Shown here: positions 22,055 to 28,642 of the stretch, piece after piece | How the letters are laid out: each line of letters starts with the position of its first letter | Position numbering within the stretch: the first letter of the stretch is position 1 | NCBI GenBank assembly: GCA_049303335.1 | Contig: JBAQNA010000031.1 | Location: 1-28,642, forward strand | Source of the DNA: DAIDAN01 sp049303335 | Lineage (GTDB): Archaea > Aenigmatarchaeota > Aenigmatarchaeia > Aenigmatarchaeales > DAIDAN01 | Length of the DNA stretch: 28,642 nt | Direction of reading: 5' to 3' | Made by a program: the position numbers and the translations under genes | Notes under the pieces: generated by a model | Told to the model about the DNA's origin: nothing | The model's database searches: none | What the model saw: the letters and a program-made list of their open reading frames with translations, nothing else

Positions 22055-22819
22055 ATGAATGGAAAAACCTCCGTTGCGCTGCTGTCCGTTCTTGTCCTGG
22101 GAATTGCCGCCGGATATTCTTTCAGCGTTGTTTTTCCCATTTCTGAAAAGGCGGCGGCGATTCAGGCGCAGCCCGCGCAGGCAGGGCTTTCTGCTTTCAT
22201 ATCAGCATCGACGGAAAGCTCCGCGACAATCTACCTTCCCGCGATTGACAGCAACGGAAACGGCGTTGCGCTTCCGCTGACAGTCCAAAAAAGCGCGGGA
22301 AACGGGGAAACACTGATAGACATAAACAATCTCGTGTTCTGGTTTGACACGCAGCAGTCCATACGGACCGCGAAAAGCGTGGCGGAAAACTTTACCGGAA
22401 AAAATCTCGGCAGGACAAACCTCGTCTATTTCATAGATTCGAACGCCAGCGTCGTGGAGGGCCCTTCCGCGGGCGCGGCGCTCGCGATGGCAACGATAGC
22501 CGCGCTTGAAAACAGGACGCTCGCTCCGGACGTGATGATAACGGGAACGGTAAATTCCGACGGAACCATAGGCGAGGTTGGCGGAATTCTGGAAAAAGCG
22601 GCGGCTGCAAAAGATGCCGGCGCGAAACTATTCCTCGTGCCGAAAGGGCAGGGCACCGAGACATTCTTAAAGCCGATAGAAACCTGCTCGGAGCAGAATT
22701 CGTTGACATACTGCACCGCAAGATACAGCCGGACAACAACAGACATCTCGGAAAAAGCGGGCATCAAGATAAAAGAAGTTTCCTCGATAGGCGAGGCGGA
22801 AAAATATTTCTTCGCGTGA
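22055..22819 (+). CDS. Membrane-anchored Lon-type (S16) serine protease domain
   Basis: This 254-aa protein has an N-terminal signal or anchor helix (about 6-28), then a Lon proteolytic-domain fold without the AAA ATPase. The catalytic dyad is visible: VVEGPSAGAALAMA with Ser138, and TIGEVGGILEKAAAAKDAG with Lys181, exactly 43 residues apart as in bacterial Lon. The companion motif MITGTVNSDGTIGEVGG is intact. The protein resembles stand-alone archaeal S16 proteins (COG1750 type). The orientation implies a protease domain outside the cell, where ATP-driven unfolding is unavailable, so substrates are probably unfolded or peptide-like. A TTAAATAT box about 32 bases upstream suggests a very short leader. 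Confidence 0.87.
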   Translation: MNGKTSVALLSVLVLGIAAGYSFSVVFPISEKAAAIQAQPAQAGLSAFISASTESSATIYLPAIDSNGNGVALPLTVQKSAGNGETLIDINNLVFWFDTQQSIRTAKSVAENFTGKNLGRTNLVYFIDSNASVVEGPSAGAALAMATIAALENRTLAPDVMITGTVNSDGTIGEVGGILEKAAAAKDAGAKLFLVPKGQGTETFLKPIETCSEQNSLTYCTARYSRTTTDISEKAGIKIKEVSSIGEAEKYFFA

Positions 22820-22875
22820 TACGATAAGGTTAGGATTGAATTTCACAATCGGAACGGTTTTTTCTATCCCGCATA

Positions 22876-22935
22876 AAAGCGCCAGTCAACCGGAAGTAGG
22901 TTTCGCCTACTTCAATCGGTTGCGTTTCTGCTTTT
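22876..22935. terminator. Hairpin between convergent genes
   Basis: The 136-base gap between the protease and the convergent lipoprotein gene holds a strong stem-loop. GAAGTAGG (22893-22900) pairs with CCTACTTC (22906-22913), extended after a 3-base bulge by CAACCG (22887-22892) and CGGTTG (22917-22922), with AAAAGC/GCTTTT further out. A T-rich run follows on the plus strand. It can serve as a two-way transcription end or mRNA 3' stabiliser. Confidence 0.6.
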
Positions 22936-22955
22936 CTTGTTCAACGATATTGTTT

Positions 22956-24419
22956 CTACCGCTCGAAATCCGTGTACTGTGAGAATGACCAGGGGCCGCT
23001 GCCGCAGCCGGAATAATGCCTTGCAATTCTCAGCGCAGTCGGGGAAGTGAGCTGGAGTATGAAAGAGTTCACCGTGGTATCGTGGTATATTGTTGAGACA
23101 TCATAGCAGTAGACATTCCCGTCGGACTTCACATCCTTGAAGTCGCGGTTCACAAGCCCGGAGGAAGTTGGCGTAAAGGTGTAAATGCTCGCCGGAACAT
23201 CGGTAACCGAAGGGCCCATAACGAATGCCCCTACTCCCGGATCGATATTATCGTGCGCGAGAGTTAGCTGGTTGGCTTCCTGATTGATATCGGCAAACGG
23301 CTCGCCGCCAACCTTGACCCAGATTCCCTGCGCGGTATTTGGCACGTCTTGCGCAACCTGGCCGCAGAGGGGCTCGATAGTCCTTTTCACGGATCCGTCA
23401 TACTTTCCGAGTTTCGAGCCGAGCATTGCCCTGATTGTGGAATTATAATAGTCGATAGGGCACGTTGCATTGGGATATTCATAATTCTGGTAGCGCGTGC
23501 GATTGGCGAAAACGTTGGCATTTCTTGAATCGTAAGTTGTCCAGTCTCCGGCTCCCGCGACGCCGAGAACTTCGCCGGCGGAAACTGAAACATTCATCAG
23601 CTTGGTTTTAACATCCCTTGTTGTACCGCCTATGACAAAATGGTCAGTTGCATCATACGGCTCGACGAGCTTGTCCGCCAATTTTTGCGAAACCGATTTT
23701 ACGTGGTCAAAACGCACCAGGACTTCCCTGCACGGGGCGAAATCCATAACGTATTCCGTTCCGGTTTCACGGGTGTCCGCCCTTATTTCCATAATCCATC
23801 CGTTGCCCGGAGCGTAAAGCGGACTGGTGCCGAATGTCGCGCCGCCGCTTGAAAAGTAAACGTGGTCGGTCGGATAGACGTGCCCTCCTTGCGGGTTGAA
23901 GTTGCCGAGCGGGGTTATCGCTACAACCTTATTTATGTCGACGGGAACCACGGAGAACAATTCCTTGCCTGTGCCGCACGACGGAAGCAATTTCAAATAG
24001 TCTTCTTTTGTCATGTTTCTCGGTTCTTCAAAAATCCAGAGGTTCGGGTTGCAATTAGCCCTTTCCCATTCCTCGCCCTGATTCACATACGTCTTCCCGT
24101 CCAATGTTGCAAGCAGGATTGTCTTAGGCTGTGATGAATTCTGGCTCAGGATTTTGTCGGGGCATGTGTTGAGCGGAAGAAGTTCATATCCGCCGGTGTC
24201 AACCCTTCCGATGGTGGGGCCTGAACCGTTGCCCTGCATCTGGGAGGAAGGGTACGCGGAAGAAGGGTATGTAGAATTATGATACTGATTTCCTTCGTTG
24301 GAGTATTGGCGATTGTCCGCCATGTTGTTCCTGTCTTGCGGCCCCTGCGCCACGCACCCGCTCGCGAAAATTATTCCGATAACCAGAAGGGCAAGAATCG
24401 CGTTTGCAGGCTTCGTCAT
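22956..24419 (-). CDS. Lipoprotein with degenerate M23/LytM-like domain
   Basis: This 487-aa protein is secreted and lipid-anchored (lipobox FASGC, Cys22), with a disordered Asn/Gln/Tyr/Ser-rich linker (about 25-65). Residues about 165-290 resemble an M23 peptidase beta-barrel: GGHVYPTDHVYF (177-188), PLYAPGNGWIMEI (200-212), RFDHVKSVSQKLADKL and SAGEVLGVAG. Two features of active enzymes are missing: the HxxxD spacing (here His180 to Asp185) and the HxH zinc motif (here DH only). A binding or structural role is more likely than peptidase activity. The C-terminal 190 residues are Cys-containing and unrecognised. TTTTTAAG about 25 bases upstream of the ATG suggests a leaderless message. Confidence 0.75.
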   Translation of the reverse strand: MTKPANAILALLVIGIIFASGCVAQGPQDRNNMADNRQYSNEGNQYHNSTYPSSAYPSSQMQGNGSGPTIGRVDTGGYELLPLNTCPDKILSQNSSQPKTILLATLDGKTYVNQGEEWERANCNPNLWIFEEPRNMTKEDYLKLLPSCGTGKELFSVVPVDINKVVAITPLGNFNPQGGHVYPTDHVYFSSGGATFGTSPLYAPGNGWIMEIRADTRETGTEYVMDFAPCREVLVRFDHVKSVSQKLADKLVEPYDATDHFVIGGTTRDVKTKLMNVSVSAGEVLGVAGAGDWTTYDSRNANVFANRTRYQNYEYPNATCPIDYYNSTIRAMLGSKLGKYDGSVKRTIEPLCGQVAQDVPNTAQGIWVKVGGEPFADINQEANQLTLAHDNIDPGVGAFVMGPSVTDVPASIYTFTPTSSGLVNRDFKDVKSDGNVYCYDVSTIYHDTTVNSFILQLTSPTALRIARHYSGCGSGPWSFSQYTDFER

Positions 24420-24537
24420 GGTATTTTTTTGTTTTTGCCGGCTTAAAAACGTTTTGCATTATTATGAATTGAGACAAAATATGGAAACGCTATTTTCGGC
24501 GATTCACAACGGAATAAACCGTTCTGATATTGGAAGT

Positions 24538-25080
24538 TCATTCATCAATACCAACCAGCCTTTTCCAATTATCTTTGTAATGAAGAAACTTTTTTTCAAA
24601 CTCCTCCTTCGGCGTGAGCGGCACTCCGAGTATTTCCATTTTTCGCTTGAGCAACTCCAGCGTTTTTTCCTTGCCCGCTTCGTCCGACATTTTTTCCAAT
24701 TCCAAAATAAAGCCGTAGCCTTTCGTGAAATCCACCGCAACGTCGATGCCCTGCCACTTGAAAGAATGGCGCGTCCTGAACCACTTCACTGAAACGGAAA
24801 GTCCTGCGGCGAGAAATATCCGCTCCAATTTTTCAAAATCGTCCCGCGCGAATTTTATCTCGATTTCCTCGCGCTGCTCGTCGTGGATTTTCCCCTTCTT
24901 CATCCAGATTTTCGAGAAAGAATCATTTCTCTGTATCCGCAAGTCCTCCTTCGCGTCAAAATAATGCGTTTCCTGAAAGTCCTCGCCGAGAAACTCGCCC
25001 TCATTCTTCAGCCGCTCGATAAGTTCCAGATATTTTTCCTTCGTTATGAAGCTGCGGATTTCTACTTCTATTTGAGGCAT
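24538..25080 (-). CDS. CYTH-domain protein (class IV cyclase/triphosphatase family)
   Basis: This 180-aa cytoplasmic protein starts with the CYTH hallmark QIEVEIRSF (Glu5, Glu7, with Arg9 in place of the usual Lys). DLRIQRN, KIWMKKGK and EEIEIKF (about 46-78) and the later strand GFILELEKM provide the other charged residues of the triphosphate tunnel. Family members hydrolyse organic or inorganic triphosphates or, in some bacteria, make cAMP; archaeal members are usually classed as triphosphatases or cyclase-like without known substrate. It lies in the same direction as the lipoprotein gene downstream, with a 118-base gap, and 33 bases after the unknown gene upstream. Confidence 0.85.
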   Translation of the reverse strand: MPQIEVEIRSFITKEKYLELIERLKNEGEFLGEDFQETHYFDAKEDLRIQRNDSFSKIWMKKGKIHDEQREEIEIKFARDDFEKLERIFLAAGLSVSVKWFRTRHSFKWQGIDVAVDFTKGYGFILELEKMSDEAGKEKTLELLKRKMEILGVPLTPKEEFEKKFLHYKDNWKRLVGIDE

Positions 25081-25113
25081 ATTTCAGAATTATCTTGTTG
25101 GTTAATAAATACT

Positions 25114-25446
25114 TTATTCTTTGTTCATCTTCCATGAATTTTGTTTGCAGATTTCATCTAAAATTTTCACAATCTGCCCGTTTCTGCTTCTTTCAGGGTT
25201 CCATACTATCTGAATCAAACCTACTGCACTGCCACCGGAAATTATTTCTATTTCGCATTTATTTCTATTCTTGAGGTTAAGAATGATTACAGATAGCATG
25301 TCTGTGTTTACTCTTATAGAATATTCTGTTGTAGCAAATGCAAAAATATTATCTGAAGAAAAGTAGTAGCCCGAGAACTTTCTTTTAAGGATGTCAACAA
25401 GTGAAATAACGCCTTTGCCTTCGATGCTCAATTTTGTGATTTCCAT
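25114..25446 (-). CDS. Unknown 110-aa protein
   Basis: I do not recognise this family. It is a small soluble alpha/beta protein with alternating strands (MEITKLSIEGKGVISLVDIL, then IIFLNL-type stretches, then CEIEIISGGSAVGLIQIVW) and a C-terminal helix. There is no signal peptide, metal motif or Cys cluster. A TTTATTAG box about 30 bases before the ATG, just after the alba stop, suggests its own promoter. The gene is moderately AT-rich and lies between alba and the CYTH gene on the same strand. Confidence 0.6.
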   Translation of the reverse strand: MEITKLSIEGKGVISLVDILKRKFSGYYFSSDNIFAFATTEYSIRVNTDMLSVIILNLKNRNKCEIEIISGGSAVGLIQIVWNPERSRNGQIVKILDEICKQNSWKMNKE

Positions 25447-25477
25447 AATATTTTTTAGATAAGCGAACTAATAAAGC

Positions 25478-25765
25478 TTACATCTTCCCCAGCACGATTT
25501 CGATGCTCGAGACGTTCATCTTCTCGCCGTTCTCGCCCTCTATGATTTCCGTCGCGATTTTGATGTCCTTCACCTTCGCGTCCGTCACGAACTTGTTGCG
25601 CACGATTTCCGCGACGTCAACCGCGTGGCTTATGGATTTCCCGCGCGCCTTCAGTATGACTGTGTCGCGATTCATGTTGAATTGCGTCACGCAGGCGAGC
25701 ACGTACGCCATCGCGGACTTCTTGCCTATGAAAATGATGTTGTCTCCCGGATTGTTGAAGCCCAT
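25478..25765 (-). CDS. albA: Alba DNA/RNA-binding chromatin protein
   Basis: This 95-aa Alba-superfamily protein coats DNA and RNA as dimers in archaea. Family features are DNIIFIGKKSAMAYVLACV, with the Lys-Lys pair where acetylatable Lys16 lies in Sulfolobus Alba, then VILKARGKSISHAVDVAEIVRN and the C-terminal strand SSIEIVLGKM. The ATG at 25765 gives the normal short N-terminal tail. Two in-frame ATGs at 25777 and 25783 would add four or six residues; the latter has the TTTTTATG context seen elsewhere in this genome, so it is a real alternative. A TTTATTAG box lies just upstream (about 25813-25820). Confidence 0.93.
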   Translation of the reverse strand: MGFNNPGDNIIFIGKKSAMAYVLACVTQFNMNRDTVILKARGKSISHAVDVAEIVRNKFVTDAKVKDIKIATEIIEGENGEKMNVSSIEIVLGKM

Positions 25766-25824
25766 AATAAACCACATATTCATAAAAATAAGATAACTAT
25801 TGGCGCTGCAGACTAATAAATATG

Positions 25825-26550
25825 TCATTCGGAAAGCTTGTTTATTACAAAATCTTTTACGATACTGAACGCCGGAAGTTCCGAAAACACGAAAGGTTTC
25901 AATTCTGTTTCCCACGCATCTTCCAGATCGCTTATTTCTTTTTCAAATTTTCTCAAATCAAACTTCATGCCGAAAATCTCCAGCTTTCTCATTATCAATT
26001 CTTTGTCAGGCTCCACAAACCTTAGAAGAAAAAACAAGTCATATAAATCCCTTGCCTTGTCTCTTGCGAGCAGCGAATGGATTTTTTCAGCCAGAATTTC
26101 CTTTAGCCCTAAAACCCTCATCGAAAACGGGTTTATGTCTATGTAAGGCGGAACATAATCTTTCACATCGTATCCAAAGACGGCATTTTCCAGATTTATG
26201 TCTATTCTTAACGTGTTATATGACGTTAAGATTCCGTTGAATCCGATTTTTATAAGAATTGAATTCTTCATTCTTTTAACGCTCTTGACATTGGCGCCAA
26301 TCCTGCCTGCAGTTTCAGCCACAATCTTTTCAGCATCCGGGTTTTCAATAACCGAAAAATCCAAATCCTCGGAAAACCTATGAAGCCCGTAAATTTTATA
26401 CAGGCAAGTTCCCCCCTTGAAAATAAATCGGTTTGTCTTTTTGTAAAGGTGAAAAAGGAACAAGTCCTGAAAATAGTCCTTTTCGATATGCTCCTTGTTC
26501 GTCAGCCCTTTTTTCTTTGCAACATCCAAAAGCATCTCTTTGTTTATCAT
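25825..26550 (-). CDS. abiEii: AbiEii-type nucleotidyltransferase toxin
   Basis: This protein of about 241 aa belongs to the AbiEii/AbiGii toxin family, a nucleotidyltransferase-like fold. Motif I is FKGGTCLYKIYG and the metal pair follows in RFSEDLDFSV (Asp66 and Asp68 of the longer frame). LRIDINLE supplies the third acidic site. The late EKIHSLLARDKARDLYDLFFLL is the family's last signature. Known members transfer nucleotides to RNA and stop growth reversibly when unopposed. The ATG at 26550 is preferred to 26562 because GGTG lies just before it. It follows the AbiEi gene with a short gap, and the two form a type IV toxin-antitoxin operon. Confidence 0.9.
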   Translation of the reverse strand: MINKEMLLDVAKKKGLTNKEHIEKDYFQDLFLFHLYKKTNRFIFKGGTCLYKIYGLHRFSEDLDFSVIENPDAEKIVAETAGRIGANVKSVKRMKNSILIKIGFNGILTSYNTLRIDINLENAVFGYDVKDYVPPYIDINPFSMRVLGLKEILAEKIHSLLARDKARDLYDLFFLLRFVEPDKELIMRKLEIFGMKFDLRKFEKEISDLEDAWETELKPFVFSELPAFSIVKDFVINKLSE

Positions 26551-26568
26551 AAGCACCATCATCAGATT

Positions 26569-27234
26569 CTACGCTATGATTTTCCATTTCCTGCTTTTTA
26601 TTCCTTTTGGTTTTGCAATCGGATCAAGCGGGACATGCTTGTTGTTGACATATTTTTCCAGTTTCGGAAAAACGTCATGCCCGTGAATTTCAAGAAGATA
26701 GCCGACCCTTTTTACAATGCTGCTTTTTTTGATTCGTTCCAGATAGGAGAGCATTTTCTCGACATCAATGTCATCAAACGCCTCGTCTATGACGGACAGC
26801 GGAAACTTTCCTATTGAATCTATTATGGCCTTTTCCGCCGTTGCGACAGGAATGTCAAAATCAAGGTAATTTCTCATTTCAAATCCGAAGAAAAATTCCG
26901 TATGATAAAAGTTTATTCTCTCGATAAAGAAATATTTTCTCGCGGGTTTTGAGGTATGGCAGAACACTTCTTTCGGTATCTGCGTTATTTTTTTATGGTA
27001 CGAAAGCGCCGAAACGCCCGATATATAGCTCGGCTTCAGCAAAAAAGTCGCGGCAAGAAAAGAGTCGCTATGAAGGGTGTACAAGTCCTTTTTAATCCTA
27101 ACTATCCTTTTTCTGCGCACCATTCTCGCGAGGAACTTTTTTGCATATCCCCTGTTTTGGATTATCTGGGCTGCATCAGCCAGCGAGAAAACAGGCACCT
27201 TTGAAAATCGCTCTATGATTTCAGCCTCATACAT
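26569..27234 (-). CDS. abiEi: AbiEi-type antitoxin and transcriptional regulator
   Basis: This 221-aa protein pairs with the AbiEii toxin directly downstream. The N-terminal winged helix (about 1-60) has FSLADAAQIIQNRGYAKKFL and a basic wing with RIVRIKKDLYTL. The AbiEi_C-type domain follows, with LKPSYISGVSALSYHKK, ATAEKAIIDSIGKFP and a basic C-terminal end (KPKGIKSRKWKI). Family members cancel toxin action without direct binding and repress their own promoter through inverted repeats. Such repeats are present immediately upstream (27235-27290). The ATG at 27234 lies about 27 bases from a TATA box. Confidence 0.9.
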   Translation of the reverse strand: MYEAEIIERFSKVPVFSLADAAQIIQNRGYAKKFLARMVRRKRIVRIKKDLYTLHSDSFLAATFLLKPSYISGVSALSYHKKITQIPKEVFCHTSKPARKYFFIERINFYHTEFFFGFEMRNYLDFDIPVATAEKAIIDSIGKFPLSVIDEAFDDIDVEKMLSYLERIKKSSIVKRVGYLLEIHGHDVFPKLEKYVNNKHVPLDPIAKPKGIKSRKWKIIA

Positions 27235-27290
27235 ATACTTTTATTATCTCAAAGGGTATAAAAAGGTATACTATCGTATAATAAAAGTAT
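27235..27290 (-). promoter_or_regulatory. AbiE promoter framed by a 13-bp inverted repeat
   Basis: ATACTTTTATTAT (27235-27247) touches the abiEi start codon, and its exact reverse complement lies at 27278-27290, with 30 bases between. Within the spacer the minus strand reads CTTTTTATACC (TATA box, about 27258-27265), about 27 bases from the ATG. The arms are well placed to act as the AbiEi operator. Confidence 0.7.
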
Positions 27291-27337
27291 GTAATATTGG
27301 CTTTGCAAACTAATAAAGATGGCGGAAAAAAATAGCG

Positions 27338-27943
27338 CTACTTAGCAATGCAGCAGTGCGTCTGCAGAACATTGTTTGAACATTCCGAGGCACTAACCTC
27401 CTTCTCGCTGGAATAGCAATTTCCGTTTATCGGATCCCAAGCGCGACATGTTCCACTCTGCGCCGCACAGGTCTTTTGAAGCGTGCAATCCTTCTCAACA
27501 TAAATCCAATATCCATCATACCAAGACAGAATACTTGATTTTATATAATCATTCTGAACATTCCTATATTGCCAAGGACCGCCTAATATATTACAATTTC
27601 CCTTATAATCTTCTATAGAAGGACCTCCGTCTAGAACAGCATCAAAACCATCCGATATCTGATTCCAGCCTTTTTTCAGGTTTATTGAAAACGAAGGATT
27701 CGTCAGTGTTGCTCCATGAAAATCTATATTACATGTTCCTTGTGAAGACTTATAAATCCAGAAGCCTTTTCCCCTTACTATGCCGCTATACATATTTGAT
27801 AAAGTCAAAATATCATAATTGTTAGTGGAAGGATTATAATTATACAAAGAGCTTAATTTTCCGTAGTGATCATAACCTGAAGTATTAACGCATCTTGTTA
27901 TGTTGCTCCAGCCTTGCAACAGACCGGCGTTGTGTCTTTGCAA
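27338..27943 (-). CDS. Secreted-type GW-repeat and Cys-module protein, likely frameshifted
   Basis: This 201-aa frame contains two diverged copies of one repeat: residues about 8-73 (LLQGWSNI ... GKGFWIYKSSQGTCNI) and about 89-154 (LKKGWNQI ... YDGYWIYVEKDCTL). A Cys module with C-x6-C and a terminal CC pair follows (159-198). It has no signal peptide and no ATG; its first usable codon is a TTG directly after a TGA. It overlaps the upstream pilin-like gene by 46 bases in the -1 frame. That gene ends in a Cys module of the same pattern (C-x6-C ... CC). The simplest reading is one original protein with signal anchor, Cys module, two GW repeats and Cys module, now split by an indel; translational coupling of two genes is the alternative. 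Confidence 0.6.
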   Translation of the reverse strand: MQRHNAGLLQGWSNITRCVNTSGYDHYGKLSSLYNYNPSTNNYDILTLSNMYSGIVRGKGFWIYKSSQGTCNIDFHGATLTNPSFSINLKKGWNQISDGFDAVLDGGPSIEDYKGNCNILGGPWQYRNVQNDYIKSSILSWYDGYWIYVEKDCTLQKTCAAQSGTCRAWDPINGNCYSSEKEVSASECSNNVLQTHCCIAK

Positions 27944-28458
27944 TCATATTTGGGAATTACTGTGCCTTTGAAGGTATCTTTACAGGCTGTTTCAGAAGCT
28001 ACGCAATTGCCGCCCGCAGCTTTACATGTTGTTGCTACTGGCGTTGTAGGTGTTGTCGAACTTCTCGTGCCTGTGCCGGCGCCGAAGCATCCGCACTTTC
28101 CTGCAAGATAGTCTTTCTGATCGTTTTCGCTCATTTCATCTAACTGGTCTTTCTGAACAGGCTGCCATACCAAGAAAGTATCCTTTATGGAAGAATCATA
28201 ATCTGCATTATTGCATCCGCTCTGTGTCCAAGCAGAACACGCGTTCAAAAAAGCCTGCCTGTTCTGGATGTCCTTGCTCGAGCCGCCGAAGCCGCCCATA
28301 AAGAACGCGGCAATCGCCAGAATGACTATGACCGCTATCGCAACCACGACGAGCGTGTTGATCGGCAGTTCCATTCCCTTTTTCAATACCGCAGAATGCG
28401 CGGAATTTTCCGCATTTCGCTTTCGCAGCGCGGCGGAAATGTTTTTCTTTCTTGCCAT
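27898..28458 (-). CDS. Pilin-like secreted protein with Cys-rich C-terminus
   Basis: This 186-aa protein has a basic N-terminal region (MARKKNISAALRKRN) and then KKGMELPINTLVVVAIAVIV, a hydrophobic helix after a KKG site at residues 26-28. This layout is that of archaeal class III (type IV pilin-like) signal peptides, in which a prepilin peptidase cuts after Gly, although the usual Glu at +5 is absent. After Gly/Ser (55-61) the ectodomain contains Cys pairs, a Thr/Pro linker and a Cys module (145-181) ending VCCKAGAT. The ATG at 28458 has GGTG plus a T-run ahead. The end overlaps the next frame by 46 bases. It is probably a surface filament or anchored adhesin subunit (inference). Confidence 0.7.
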   Translation of the reverse strand: MARKKNISAALRKRNAENSAHSAVLKKGMELPINTLVVVAIAVIVILAIAAFFMGGFGGSSKDIQNRQAFLNACSAWTQSGCNNADYDSSIKDTFLVWQPVQKDQLDEMSENDQKDYLAGKCGCFGAGTGTRSSTTPTTPVATTCKAAGGNCVASETACKDTFKGTVIPKYDCKDTTPVCCKAGAT

Positions 28459-28495
28459 AAAAACACCGGATTCAATATCATTTCTTGAAAAAGGC

Positions 28496-28506
28496 GGTAT
28501 ATAAAG
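28496..28506 (-). promoter_or_regulatory. TATA box of the pilin-like gene
   Basis: On the minus strand the bases read CTTTATATACC, a strong archaeal TATA element about 43 bases before the ATG at 28458. The predicted leader is about 15-18 bases and contains the GGTG ribosome-binding element, so unlike many neighbours this message is not leaderless. Confidence 0.6.
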
Positions 28507-28569
28507 TTTTTTATCATGTTGCTTTGTCGCACAATTAACAATATTTGACAGCTCATTCTATAGCTTGAT

Positions 28570-28642
28570 ATGAAAAAACAAAAGAGAAGAGCCAAGAAAT
28601 ACCCAAGAAATTGGAAAGACTACAACGAACATTTGGTAAAGC
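28570..28642 (+). CDS. Start of a transposase gene, cut by the window edge
   Basis: An ATG at 28570 opens a frame that continues to the last base: MKKQKRRAKKYPRNWKDYNE and then HLVK. The 'RNWKDYNExLVK' pattern with a basic leader is typical of the N-terminus of archaeal IS5-type DDE transposases. Only 24 residues are present, so no catalytic residues can be checked. An insertion sequence at the edge is consistent with the window ending where assembly or synteny breaks. The left terminal inverted repeat, if any, would lie within about 28500-28569 but cannot be defined without the right end. Confidence 0.55.
   Translation, partial: MKKQKRRAKKYPRNWKDYNEHLVK

Noticed and set aside
24298..24792. 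164-codon plus-strand frame overlapping the lipoprotein start and CYTH gene
   Set aside because: It is antisense to two supported genes, rich in Phe/Arg/Leu without pattern, and has no ribosome-binding signal.
1..28642. Search for CRISPR arrays and tRNA genes
   Set aside because: No regularly spaced direct repeats and no convincing tRNA cloverleaf or GGTTCRANYCC-type arm were seen by eye; a covariance-model scan would be needed to be certain.

Overview
The window is archaeal. It carries an archaeal RNA polymerase operon (rpoH, an unsplit rpoB, rpoA1 and rpoA2, rpl30e, an archaeal two-KH nusA), an archaeal/eukaryal-type SRP 7S RNA, an Alba chromatin protein, TATA-box promoters about 26 nt ahead of many start codons (leaderless messages), and short Shine-Dalgarno signals of the GGTGA/GTGAT type. 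The unsplit RpoB, small compact genes, PGF-pre-PGF surface protein and Cys-rich pilin-like proteins suggest a DPANN-type lineage (Diapherotrites/Micrarchaeota-like). That placement is inference; the phylum cannot be fixed from this window alone.

Layout. 1-214 is a long near-hairpin inverted repeat that overlaps the end of an AT-rich unknown gene (185-859). 890-10387, minus strand, is the transcription operon in the order rpoH-rpoB-rpoA1-Nudix-small ORF-rpoA2-rpl30e-nusA. It contains a non-standard Nudix-like gene and one or two unannotated small ORFs, and it is cut off after nusA, where rps12/rps7 would be expected. 10633-14955 is a giant, sequon-rich surface glycoprotein with tandem repeats, a PGF-pre-PGF domain and a C-terminal membrane anchor. 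15204-16215 is a HEPN/nucleotidyltransferase pair. 16338-17321 holds a polyprenol-kinase-like membrane enzyme and a cupredoxin lipoprotein that share one 36-bp divergent promoter, followed by a frameshifted DUF2769-like Cys-rich gene. 17744-19297 holds a possible tiny membrane peptide, an unknown protein with a weak resemblance to DUF3800/RNase H-type proteins, and a two-helix membrane protein. 19366-20411 is a second nucleotidyltransferase/HEPN pair, here with a winged-helix fusion. 20500-20809 is the SRP RNA. 20909-22819 holds an arginase-fold-like protein with a Cys4 cluster and a membrane-anchored Lon-type (S16) protease. 22956-25765 (minus) holds a lipoprotein with a degenerate M23-like domain, a CYTH protein, an unknown small protein and Alba. 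25825-27234 (minus) is an AbiEi/AbiEii toxin-antitoxin pair. 27338-28458 (minus) holds a pilin-like secreted protein and an overlapping, probably frameshifted, repeat protein. The right edge opens a transposase gene.

How the parts fit. The left third is housekeeping transcription and translation. The middle and right are accessory and envelope genes. The surface glycoprotein has dozens of N-glycosylation sequons, and the polyprenol-kinase-like enzyme could supply the lipid-phosphate carrier for N-glycosylation (inference). Three separate nucleotidyltransferase-based toxin-antitoxin-like modules lie within about 12 kb. Each has repeated or inverted sequence placed around its TATA box, consistent with separate autoregulation. 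An inverted repeat at one edge and a transposase start at the other suggest the window is bounded by mobile or repetitive DNA.
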